Translations under genes and position numbers: made by a program
Notes under the pieces: generated by a model
The model's database searches: none
What the model was told of the DNA's origin: nothing
What the model saw: only the letters and a program-made list of their open reading frames with translations
Source: JAYKHL01 sp035284865
GTDB taxonomy: Bacteria > Cyanobacteriota > Sericytochromatia > S15B-MN24 > JAQBPE01
NCBI GenBank assembly: GCA_035284865.1
Contig: JAYKHL010000037.1
Coordinates: 1 to 64,000 of the forward strand
DNA: 64,000 bases
Direction: 5' to 3'
Shown: positions 48,885 through 57,500 of the stretch, one piece after another
How positions within the stretch are numbered: position 1 is the first letter of the stretch
How the letters are laid out: each line of letters begins with the position of its first letter

Positions 48885-49769
48885 ATGAGCACCGCCTCCG
48901 TCCCCCCGCAGGGGCCTGATATGATCCGAGACTACCTTGACCGCTTGCGGCTCAAGAACTTCTCCGAGCACACCCTGCGCTGCTATGGCCTGGACCTGCG
49001 GCAGGCCGAGGCGAGCATCGGCAAGCCCCTCGCCACCGCCGGCCACGAGGAGCTTGAGGTCTACATCGCCGGCCTCGCCCGCAAGGGCATGAAGGGCACC
49101 ACCGTGCGGCGCAAGCAGGCCTCGCTGCGGGGCTTCTTCAACCACTGCCTGCGCCAGAAGGTGATCGGCGTCGACCCGACGGGGAACTTCGAACCGCCCA
49201 AGGTCGAGGATCGCCTGCCCATTTATCTCAATGCCGCGCAGGTGCAAGCCCTGCTGGACGCCCTGACGACGGACGCGCCCTCCGACCTCCGCGAGGCGGC
49301 CATCGTGAAGGCGCTGTACTACACGGGGATGCGAGCAGGCGAGCTGGTGGGCCTGAACATCGAGGACGTCTTCCTTGACGAACGCGAGCTTCGGGTCTTC
49401 GGCAAGGGCCGGCGCGAGCGCATGCTCCCCATCAGCGACGCGCTGGCGCAGGCCATCGCCGAGTGGCTGGCGGTGCACCCGGTGGGCAAGGGAGCCTTGT
49501 TTGTGTCGCTGCAAACCCACCACCGACGGCTGAGCTACGACAGCGTCTACAAGATCGTGAAGGGCGTGATGGCGCGTGCAGGCCTCGGCAACCGCAAGTT
49601 CAGTTGCCACAAGCTGCGCCACACCTTCGCCACCCGCCTCATCAACCGCAAGGTGTCAATCGACAAGATCCAGAAGCTCCTGGGCCACCGTCGGATCGAC
49701 ACGACCACCATCTACGCCCACACCGAGCTCGGCAGCGACCTGCGCTCGGCGCTCGAGACCGCGCTCTGA
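48885..49769 (+). CDS. Tyrosine recombinase, XerC/XerD type
   Basis: 294 aa. N-terminal SAM-like domain (DYLDRLRLKNFSEHTLRCYGLDL), catalytic domain with Arg in TGMRAGEL (about 150), HKLRHTFA, LGHRRIDTTTIYAHT with the catalytic Tyr (about 277). All active residues are present. Size and sequence suit a Xer resolvase for chromosome dimers, but with no dif site recognised and a non-Xer setting, an orphan recombinase is possible. GAGGG six bases before the ATG. Confidence 0.88.
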   Translation: MSTASVPPQGPDMIRDYLDRLRLKNFSEHTLRCYGLDLRQAEASIGKPLATAGHEELEVYIAGLARKGMKGTTVRRKQASLRGFFNHCLRQKVIGVDPTGNFEPPKVEDRLPIYLNAAQVQALLDALTTDAPSDLREAAIVKALYYTGMRAGELVGLNIEDVFLDERELRVFGKGRRERMLPISDALAQAIAEWLAVHPVGKGALFVSLQTHHRRLSYDSVYKIVKGVMARAGLGNRKFSCHKLRHTFATRLINRKVSIDKIQKLLGHRRIDTTTIYAHTELGSDLRSALETAL

Positions 49770-49771
49770 GC

Positions 49772-50569
49772 GTGCCCGACCTGCCCCGCGCCTGGCGGCT
49801 GGTGTGGACGCCCCCCGCAGCCGGGGCCTGGAACATGGCCCTGGACGAGGCGTTGCTCGAGGCGCACCGGCAAGGGCTGTCGCCTCCCACGCTGCGGCTG
49901 TACGGCTGGGCGAAGCCCACGATCTCGCTCGGCTACGCCCAACGCCTGACGCCCGCCGAGCTGGGAGCCTGGCGCGCGGCAGGGGCGGCCGTCGTGCGCC
50001 GCCCGACGGGCGGCAGGGCCGTGGTGCATGCCGGTGACCTGACCTACAGCATCGTGACGACCGGCCTGCCACCCGGGGTGATGGCCTCGTACAGGGTGCT
50101 CTCCGAGGCGCTCGCCGCGGGCCTGGCGCGCCTCGGGGTGGCTCCCTGCCTGGCCCCTGGCTCCGCGCCCCCTGGCCGCAGCGTGGCGTGCTTCGCCTCG
50201 ACCACCCCGGCCGACCTCGGCGTGGGCGGCCTCAAGCTGGTGGGCAGCGCCCAGGTGCGCCGCCACGGGGCCGTGCTGCAGCACGGCTGCCTGTACCTGA
50301 GGCGGACGCCCTGGCTCTCGCTGCTGCCGCACCAGGAGGGGGTGGGCACCCTCGAGGACGCGCTCGGTCGCTTGCCCGCGGCAGAGGAGGTGGGTGAGGC
50401 GCTGGCAACCGGCTTCGCCGAGGCGCTGGGGTTGGCCCTGAAGCCCGGGGAGATCTCAGCCTGGGAGGCGACGCAGGCGGGTGCGAACGAGGCCCGCTGG
50501 CAGCTCCCCCCGGCCTGCGTCGACCGGCCCGAGGGGCCCGCCCGGGCGATGCCGGGCGCGGGGCTTTAG
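49772..50569 (+). CDS. Lipoate-protein ligase / octanoyltransferase (LplA/LipM type)
   Basis: 265 aa. Family marks: AWNMALDEALLEA, PTISLGYAQ, VVRRPTGGRAVVHAGDLTYSI and GGLKLVGSAQVRRHGAVLQHG. The Lys in GLKLVGSAQ is the substrate-binding Lys of the family. A Cys at CFAST is in the region where LipM has its nucleophile, so an octanoyltransferase is a little more likely than a true ligase. GTG start two bases after the recombinase stop. Stop overlaps the converging ABC-F gene. Confidence 0.85.
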   Translation: MPDLPRAWRLVWTPPAAGAWNMALDEALLEAHRQGLSPPTLRLYGWAKPTISLGYAQRLTPAELGAWRAAGAAVVRRPTGGRAVVHAGDLTYSIVTTGLPPGVMASYRVLSEALAAGLARLGVAPCLAPGSAPPGRSVACFASTTPADLGVGGLKLVGSAQVRRHGAVLQHGCLYLRRTPWLSLLPHQEGVGTLEDALGRLPAAEEVGEALATGFAEALGLALKPGEISAWEATQAGANEARWQLPPACVDRPEGPARAMPGAGL

Positions 50570-52473
50570 GCCCCGTCGACCAGGGCCATCCACGCCTCCG
50601 TGGCGCCGTCGAGGTCCGTCCGTGCCTGCTCGTACTCGCTGTTCAGGGCGGCGGCCCGCACGCCGTCCTGGTACACCGTCGGATCCTGCAGGGCCCCCTC
50701 GAGTTCCGCGACCCGGGCCTCGAGGGCCAGCACGCGGGCCTCGGCAGCCTCCAGCGCCCGGGCCTGCTTGTAACTCAACCGGGCGACCTTGGCCGGGGCC
50801 TGCGCCAGCTGGGCCACCGGGGGAGCCGGGGTGGCGGCGGCCTGCGTGGCCGCCCGGGTCGCCTCGAGCCAGGCAGCGTGCTTCTCCAGGTACCGTCCGT
50901 AGCCCCCCTCGTAGAGGCGCGCCTGGCCGTCCTCGATGTGCAGCACGTGGGTGGCCGCGCTCTCCAGGAACCAGCGGTCGTGGGAGATGATCACGGCCGT
51001 CCCGTCATACGCGAGCAGCGCCTCGGCCAGCTCCTCCTTGGCCCCGAGGTCGAGGTGGTTGGTGGGCTCGTCCAGCAGGAGGAGGTTACGGGGCTCCAGC
51101 AGCAGCTTGGCGAGCGCGAGGCGGCTGCGCTCGCCGCCCGAGAGCTTGGCAATGGGCTTGAAGACGTCCTCCCCCCGGAACAGGAAGCAGCCGAGGAGGG
51201 TGCGCAGGCGCGTCAGCGGGACGGTTTCATCGACGGACCACGCCTCCTCCAGCACGGTGCGGGCGGGCTCGAGGAGGTCGGCCTGGTTCTGGGAGAAGTA
51301 GCCAGGCAGCACCCGCAGCCCGAAGGCAAGCTCCCCCGACGAGGGTTGCTCCACCCCTGCCATCAGCTTCATCAGCGTCGACTTGCCTGCGCCGTTGGGC
51401 CCGACCAGGGCCAGCCGCATTCCACGCTCCAGCTCCAGCCGCTCGATGCGGAAGAGCGGCCCGGGCCCGTAGTCCTTCGAGAGCTCGGTCAGCGTCAGCA
51501 CGATCCGCCCGGTGGGCGGGGCCGGCGTGAACCGGAAGCGGATGGTGGCCGTGTCGTCGGGGGGCGCCTCCACCCGGTCCAGGCGCCCCAGGGCCTTCTC
51601 CCGGCTCTTCACCGCGGAGGCCTTGGTGGCCTTGGCGCGGAAGCGATCAATCCAGGCCTGCATCCGCTCGATCTCGGCCTGCTGGCGGTCGAAGGCAGCC
51701 TGCTGCGCGGCCCGGCGCGCCTCACGCTGCTCCCTGTAGCGCGTGTAGTTGCCCGGGTACGTCTCCAGGCGCCCCCCATCCAGCTCTGCAACGTGGTCCA
51801 CCACGGCATCGAGGAAGTGGCGGTCGTGGGAGATCAGCACCAGCGCCCCCGGGTAGCCCGACAGGTAGCCCTCCAGCCACCCGATGGCAGCCAGGTCGAG
51901 GTGGTTCGTGGGCTCGTCGAGGAGCAACAGCTCCGGCTGGCTCAGCAGGAGCTTGGCCAGGGCCGCCCGCATCTGCCACCCACCGGAGAACTCGGCCAGC
52001 AACCTTCCCCGGTCCGCCTCGGTGAACCCGAGGCCGTTGAGCACCCGGCCGATGCGGGCGTCGGCCCCCCAGCCTTCCAGCCTGTCCCACTCCATATGCA
52101 GCTCCCCGTGCTCGTGCACGAGCCGCTCGAGCTCAGCCTCCGAGGCCCGGTTCATGTGGGCCTCGAGGGCCGTCAGCTCGGCCTTCAGCGTCAGCAGGCG
52201 CGGGAAGGCCTGCCACATCTCGTCCTGGAGGGTGCGGCCCTGATCCCCGAGGAGCTCCTGCGCGAGGTGGCCCACCGTGAGGCGCGGCCGCAGCGCCACC
52301 GTGCCGGCATCCGCATCAAGCACACCCAGGATGATCTTGAAGAGCGTCGACTTGCCGGCCCCGTTGGGCCCGACAAGGCCCCAGTGCTGGCCGGGTGCCA
52401 CGTGCCAGTCGACGCCGTCGAGCACGGTCTTGGTGGGGTAGTGCTTCTCGAGACGGGTGAGGTGAAGGCACAT
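50566..52473 (-). CDS. ABC-F family ribosome-associated ATPase (Uup-like)
   Basis: 635 aa, two ATP-binding domains and no membrane segments. Walker A GPNGAGKST in both halves, signatures FSGGWQMR and LSGGERSRLAL, and both Walker B motifs read LLLLDEPTNHLD. A linker with charged helix lies between. The C-terminus (from about 560) is a coiled coil, as in Uup. Expected to act on ribosomes to relieve stalling. ATG 52473. Confidence 0.92.
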   Translation of the reverse strand: MCLHLTRLEKHYPTKTVLDGVDWHVAPGQHWGLVGPNGAGKSTLFKIILGVLDADAGTVALRPRLTVGHLAQELLGDQGRTLQDEMWQAFPRLLTLKAELTALEAHMNRASEAELERLVHEHGELHMEWDRLEGWGADARIGRVLNGLGFTEADRGRLLAEFSGGWQMRAALAKLLLSQPELLLLDEPTNHLDLAAIGWLEGYLSGYPGALVLISHDRHFLDAVVDHVAELDGGRLETYPGNYTRYREQREARRAAQQAAFDRQQAEIERMQAWIDRFRAKATKASAVKSREKALGRLDRVEAPPDDTATIRFRFTPAPPTGRIVLTLTELSKDYGPGPLFRIERLELERGMRLALVGPNGAGKSTLMKLMAGVEQPSSGELAFGLRVLPGYFSQNQADLLEPARTVLEEAWSVDETVPLTRLRTLLGCFLFRGEDVFKPIAKLSGGERSRLALAKLLLEPRNLLLLDEPTNHLDLGAKEELAEALLAYDGTAVIISHDRWFLESAATHVLHIEDGQARLYEGGYGRYLEKHAAWLEATRAATQAAATPAPPVAQLAQAPAKVARLSYKQARALEAAEARVLALEARVAELEGALQDPTVYQDGVRAAALNSEYEQARTDLDGATEAWMALVDGA

Positions 52474-52557
52474 GCGGGTGAACCGGGGGTCGGGGTGGCC
52501 GGACCATTCTACCCCGAGAGGCTGCCCGAAGGCTGGCCTTCCGCCACCCGTCGGTGT

Positions 52558-53421
52558 TCAGCGGGGAGGGCGCAAGGCCCGCTCGATGGCCGTCAGGGCC
52601 TCCAGCACGCGCGGCCCAGGCCGCGAAACCAGATCGTCCGGCAGCGTGTGCAGCCGCCCGGCCTGCACGGCGCGCACCCCGGGGTGACGGGTGGCGAGGC
52701 GCGCGAGCGCAGGTGCCCGCTCCTGGGGGGCGAGCACGACCTCGGGGTCCGCTGCCACGAGCGCCTCCCAGCCGAAGGTCGGGTAGCTGGCTCGAACGGA
52801 GTCAGGGACGACGTTTCGCCCCCCTGCCACGGCGATCAGATCCCCCAGGTAGCTGCGCGGCCCGGCGGCCATCAGGGGCTCGTCCCACACCATGTAGAAG
52901 ACGGAGGGATGAGGCCGCCGGGCGGCCCTCGCGCGCCGCACGCCAAGCTCGCGGGCAAGCCTCGCCGCCCACTGCTCGCCCCGGGCCCCGACGCCGGCCA
53001 GCGCTGCGATGCGGCACATGTTGCGTCCGACATCTTGCAGGCTCTCGGTCGGCAGCACCACGAGCCGAGCCCCCGTCAGCCGGGCGAGCCGCTCGACGGG
53101 CCCCCGAGCACCCTCGAGCGCCAGGATGACGTCGGGGGCCAGGGCCACCACCCGCTCCTCGTTCCAGCCCGACACGGCCCCGACGGCGGGCACCCGGACG
53201 GCCGCGGCGGGGTGGTTGCACAGGCTGGTGCGCCCGACCAGCCGGCCCTCGAGCCCGAGCGCGTAGACCATCTCGGTCAGCGAGGGCCCCAGCGACAGGA
53301 TGCGCCGGGCCGGGGGTGGCGAGGCAGCCCCCGCCCCCTCGGCACGCAGCAGCCAGGCCAGCAGCGCCACCAGCACGAGCACGAGGGGCCCCTGCCGGCA
53401 AGAGAAGGGCCGCAGGCGCAT
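52558..53421 (-). CDS. BtuF-like periplasmic metal/cobalamin-binding protein
   Basis: 287 aa. Signal peptide (LVLVALLAWLLRAEGAGAA) followed by a helical-backbone metal-receptor fold: RRILSLGPSLTEMVYALGLEGRLVGRTSLCNHP, AVGAVSGWNEERVVALAPDVILAL and DLIAVAGGRNVV. Binds vitamin B12 or a ferric chelate. ATG overlaps the exbD stop (TGATG), so it is the third gene of the exbB-exbD unit. No permease or ATPase gene is adjacent, so the import machinery must lie elsewhere. Confidence 0.85.
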   Translation of the reverse strand: MRLRPFSCRQGPLVLVLVALLAWLLRAEGAGAASPPPARRILSLGPSLTEMVYALGLEGRLVGRTSLCNHPAAAVRVPAVGAVSGWNEERVVALAPDVILALEGARGPVERLARLTGARLVVLPTESLQDVGRNMCRIAALAGVGARGEQWAARLARELGVRRARAARRPHPSVFYMVWDEPLMAAGPRSYLGDLIAVAGGRNVVPDSVRASYPTFGWEALVAADPEVVLAPQERAPALARLATRHPGVRAVQAGRLHTLPDDLVSRPGPRVLEALTAIERALRPPR

Positions 53422-53819
53422 CAAGGCTTGCTGGTGGCGAGGCCGATCCGCTTCGCGCCGCTGCCGCGGACGCGATCGAGCAGCTGGATGACCTGCTCGT
53501 AGGGCAGGGACTTGTCGGCGGCGATCACGAAGGCTGTCTCCGGGTCCCTGGCGAGGGCGGCCCTGACCTCCTGGACGAGGCTGTCCGGCGTCTGGGGCTG
53601 CTCCTCGAGCAGCAGGCCGCTGCGCGTGAGCTCGATGGTCACGGACCGCGGGGTGTTCTCGGCGGTGGAGGCCTCGGGCAGCTGGGCGGTGATGGACGTG
53701 CGCACCTGAGGCAAGAAGGCCATGACGGCGAGGAAGATCGTGAGGATCATCATCACGTCGATCATGGGGATCAGCTCGAAGCGCGGTGAGCGCGTGCGCC
53801 TACTTTGCCTGGTGAGCAA
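53421..53819 (-). CDS. exbD: ExbD/TolR family protein
   Basis: 132 aa. Short N-terminus, one membrane helix with the conserved Asp in IPMIDVMMILTIFLAVMAF, then a periplasmic domain (VTIELTRSGLLLEEQPQTPDSLVQEVRAAL). Part of a proton-driven motor. TTG 53819 has GGAGGG eight bases upstream and overlaps exbB by 20 bases. Confidence 0.9.
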   Translation of the reverse strand: MLTRQSRRTRSPRFELIPMIDVMMILTIFLAVMAFLPQVRTSITAQLPEASTAENTPRSVTIELTRSGLLLEEQPQTPDSLVQEVRAALARDPETAFVIAADKSLPYEQVIQLLDRVRGSGAKRIGLATSKP

Positions 53820-54405
53820 GGGGCATCCCTCCGGCTGCGGCGGGGGCGCTGGCGTGCTCCTTCAGCCAGGCCTCCAGGTCCATCGCCAGATCGTCGTTGC
53901 TGTTCATCAGGAAGTGGTGCGAGAGCGCCGCCACGATCGCGACAATCAGGCCACCGGCCGTCGCCACGAGCGCCTCGGAAATGCCGCGGGACAGCTCCGC
54001 CAGCGGGTTCGCCGGGGGGGCCGCCGAAATCTGAAAGAAGATGATGATCATGCCGGACACCGTGCCGATGAGGCCCAGCAGGGGGGCGATCGAGGCGATC
54101 GTGCCGAGCCAGGAGATCCGCCGCTCCTGCTCGAGCACCATCTGCCCGGCGAGCTGCACCCGGTCGGGGAGGTCGGTCACGCGCCCCTCCTCGAGATCCA
54201 CCAGGAACCGCGTGATCAGGTCCGAGGGCTTCTTCATCAACAGCTGATCCCGCCTGTCAGGGAACTGCCAGAGCCAGTAGAGGTTCTTCTTGGCGCGGGC
54301 GAGCGACCAGGCGTGCTCGATGACGAGCGCCACGGTCACGAGCGAGGCCAGCAGGATCGGCACCATGGTCCAGCCGCCCGCGCGGATGAGGTTGATGAGC
54401 GTCAT
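53800..54405 (-). CDS. exbB: ExbB/TolQ/MotA family proton channel
   Basis: 201 aa. Three membrane segments: MVPILLASLVTVALVIEHA, ISWLGTIASIAPLLGLIGTVSGMIIIF and LVATAGGLIVAIVAALSHHF; the SIAPLLGLIGTVSGMI stretch is the family signature. Energises outer-membrane transport with ExbD; no tonB is present here. ATG 54405 with AGGAG nine bases before. Promoter: TATACT on the minus strand at 54478-54483. Confidence 0.9.
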   Translation of the reverse strand: MTLINLIRAGGWTMVPILLASLVTVALVIEHAWSLARAKKNLYWLWQFPDRRDQLLMKKPSDLITRFLVDLEEGRVTDLPDRVQLAGQMVLEQERRISWLGTIASIAPLLGLIGTVSGMIIIFFQISAAPPANPLAELSRGISEALVATAGGLIVAIVAALSHHFLMNSNDDLAMDLEAWLKEHASAPAAAGGMPLAHQAK

Positions 54406-54477
54406 GCCTGGTCGGCTCCTATGTGGGTTGCACGAGGTCTCGTGGCGCAGCGTTCGGTCGCCGGCGCCCGCCTGCGA

Positions 54478-54483
54478 AGTATA
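54478..54483 (-). promoter_or_regulatory. -10 element TATACT of the exbB unit
   Basis: Minus-strand TATACT about 70 bases before the exbB ATG; a -35 with correct spacing is not obvious. Confidence 0.45.
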
Positions 54484-54540
54484 ACATAACGGCCTGCTGG
54501 GGGCTGTGAGCCCCGCCGCCACCGAGCACCGTCCGCGCGC

Positions 54541-54550
54541 GGGGTATAAA
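54541..54550 (+). promoter_or_regulatory. -10 element GGGTATAAA before the second giant kinase
   Basis: TATAAA preceded by GGGG, 39 bases before the ATG at 54590. Confidence 0.5.
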
Positions 54551-54589
54551 GGGGCCGCGCGGGCGTGGATGCCGCGCGCTGGGGGGGCC

Positions 54590-57500
54590 ATGCTACAGCT
54601 GCCGAGCCGATACGAGCACCGTCGCCTGCTGGGGCAAGGTGGGATGGGGGAGGTGCACCTCGTCCGGGACCGGGAGCGAGGCGAGGAGCTCGCCCTCAAG
54701 ACGCTGCGGCTGGACCCCCAGGCCTCCGCTGCGGTGCGGGACGAGGCCCGGTTCCTGTTCCGCCAGGAGTTCGGTGCGATGGCGACGCTCCGGCATCCGA
54801 ACCTGGTGGCGGCACACGACTTCGGCCACCTGGCGGATGACACGCCGTACTTCACCATGGACGCCGTGCCGGGCCACGATCTGGCTGGCGCCCTGCCGGC
54901 GGGGGAGGCAGAGGTCCGGGCCTGGCTCCCGGGCATCGTGGCGGCGCTCGGATACCTGCATGCGCGGGGCTTTGTCCACGGCGACGTCAAGCCCGAGAAC
55001 ATCCGGCTGGGCGACGACGGCCGCCCCCGCCTCATGGATCTCGGGCTGCTGGCCCGTGCAGGCCAGGCCGGCACGGCCATCCGAGGCTCGCTCCACTACC
55101 TGGCCCCCGAATGCGCCCGCGGCTCGGCGATCGATGCCCGCGCCGACCTGTATGGCCTGGGGGCCGTGCTCTACCACGCGTTGACCGGCCAACCACCCTT
55201 CGATGCTGGCCCAGGCCAGGCCCCCGTCGCGCTGCTGCGCGCCCACCTCGATGCGCCTCCCGAGCCAATCGGCGCGCGGGTCCCCGGGCTCAGTCCCGCG
55301 CTCGCCGGCGCGGTGATGCGGCTGCTGGCGAAGGAGCCCCAGGCACGGTTCTCCTCCGGCTGGGAGCTGCTGGCGGCCCTGGGGCTGGAGGGCTCGGTGG
55401 CTCAGGAGGCTTGCCTTCTGAGCCCGCCGCTGGTGGCGCGGGGGACCGTGCTGGAGGAGCTCCACCGCGCCCTGGAGGGCCAGCAGGGCAGCCTCACCCA
55501 GCTGGTGGGCCCCGACGGCGTGGGCAAGAGCCGGCTGCTCGCGGCGTGGCGGGCAGCGGTGCAGCTGCAGGGCGAGTCCACCTTCCATGCGCGCGGCCTC
55601 GGGGTCGAGGCGCCCCCCTACCAGGCCCTGAGGCCCTGGCTGCAGGCGCTGGTGGCGACCCCCGGCCCTGAACTGGAGCGCCTCGGCCCGGTGCTGGTCC
55701 GGCTCCTACCCGAGCTGGGCGTGGAGCCAGCCCCGTTGCTGGACGGGGCCCAGGAGCGCGTGCGCCTTCACACAGCCGTCACGGAGCTGGCCCTCGCCGT
55801 CGCCCCGCGTGCGGTATGGCTGCTCGACGACGCCGACGCGCTGGACCCGGCCTCGCGCGAACTGGTCGGGGCGCTGCGGTCGCGCGGCGGAGGGCGCGCC
55901 TGGCACTGGGTGCTCGGCTGCAAGGAGCCCGTGGAGGCTGGCGGACGCAGCCTGGTGCTGCCCCCCCTCAGCGAGGCTGAGACGGCCGAGCTGGCCGGAG
56001 GGATGCTCGGCCAGGCCAGCATCCCTCCCCCGCTGCTGGAGCGCCTCGTCGCGCTGGCTGGTGGCCTGCCCGGCCCCACGGAGGCGCTGCTGACGCACTG
56101 GGTGCGCGCCGGGGCCCTGGTCCGGGCCGCGACGGGCTGGGTGCCGGCAGAGGGGGCCTCCCTGGACCTGCCCGGCGGGCTGGCGGTGGTGCTGGACGGC
56201 AGCTTCTCGGCGCTGGGGGCGCACGCCCGGCACGTGGGGCTGGCAGCCGCGGTGCTGGGCCCGAGCGGCCCCCTGGCGGCGCTGGCCAGCGTCGCCGGGC
56301 TGGATGATGCGACGTTCTTCGGCGCCCTCACCGAGCTCGAGGCGGCCGACACCCTGCAGCGAGACGGCGGCGGGTACCGCTTCGTGCGCCCGCTGCAGGC
56401 CGAGGCGCTGGCCGCCACCGTGCCCGAGGCCACGGGCGTCTCCTGGCACAGCGTCGCGGCCACCTGGTGGGAGGACCGCCTCGGGCCCCAGCCGGAAGCT
56501 GCGAGCCTGGGCGACGCCATGGCGCTGGCCCGTCACCACCTGGCTGGCGCCACGCCCCCCCGGGCCGTCCCCTGGGTGCGCGCGGCTGCCAGCCGGGCCC
56601 ACGGGCTTCACGCGCTGCCCTCCCTCCTTCCGCTGCTCGAGCGGACGGTGGCCCTGCCCGACCTGGCCCCGGCGGACCGCGCCGACCTGCAAGCGTACCG
56701 CACCAGCGGCTTGCGCTTTGCAGGGAGGGTCGACGAGGCCCTGGCCCTCCACGAGGCCGAGGTCCTGGGGCCGGCCCGCGCGGGGCTTGGCGGCCGGCTG
56801 GCAGAGCACCTGTGCACCCTCGGCGTCCTGTGCCAGATGAAGGGACGCTACGCGGAGGCGCTGACGGCCTATGGGGAGGCCATCGACCTCGCCGCCGCCG
56901 CCGGCGACGCCGGCACGACCGTGCGGGCCCACGTGTTCGCGGGTCGGACAGCCTTCTTCTCCGGGAACGCCGAGGTGGCTCGAGCCCACCTCCGGGCAGC
57001 CATCCACGAGGCACGGGCGACGCACACGCACGCCATGCTGGGCGCGGCGCTGAGCCTGTACGGCTACGTGCTGGCCGCCTCCGGCGCGGAGCAGATCCCC
57101 GAGGCGTTGTCGCTGCTGGAGGAGGCGATCGCCGTCAACACCGCGCTGGACAACACCTACATGCTCCACGACGCCTGCAACAACCTCGGCAACGTGTACC
57201 TGATGCAGGAGCGGTTCCTGGAAGCCCGGCCGGTGTTCGAGCAATGCATGGCGCTGTGCGAACGGATGGCGGCCACGACGGAGCGCTGCTTCGCCCTCAT
57301 CAACACGGCGGCCGTGGGCCTCGAGCTCGGCCACCTGAAGGAAGCGCAGGGACGTGCCCTGGAGGCCCTCGAGGTCTCCCGGCGACAGGGTCGCAAGTTC
57401 CCGGAAGCCTACGCGCGCGCGCTTCACGGCCAGGCCAGCGTGCACCTCGGAGACCTCGCCAGGGCTCAGGACCAGCTCGACCAGGCCTTGAAGCTCGCCC

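Noticed and set aside
50555..50580. GGGGC-TTTA-GGCCCC hairpin at the overlapping stops of the lipoate ligase and ABC-F genes as a bidirectional terminator
   Set aside because: Short stem inside both coding ends and no T-tract.
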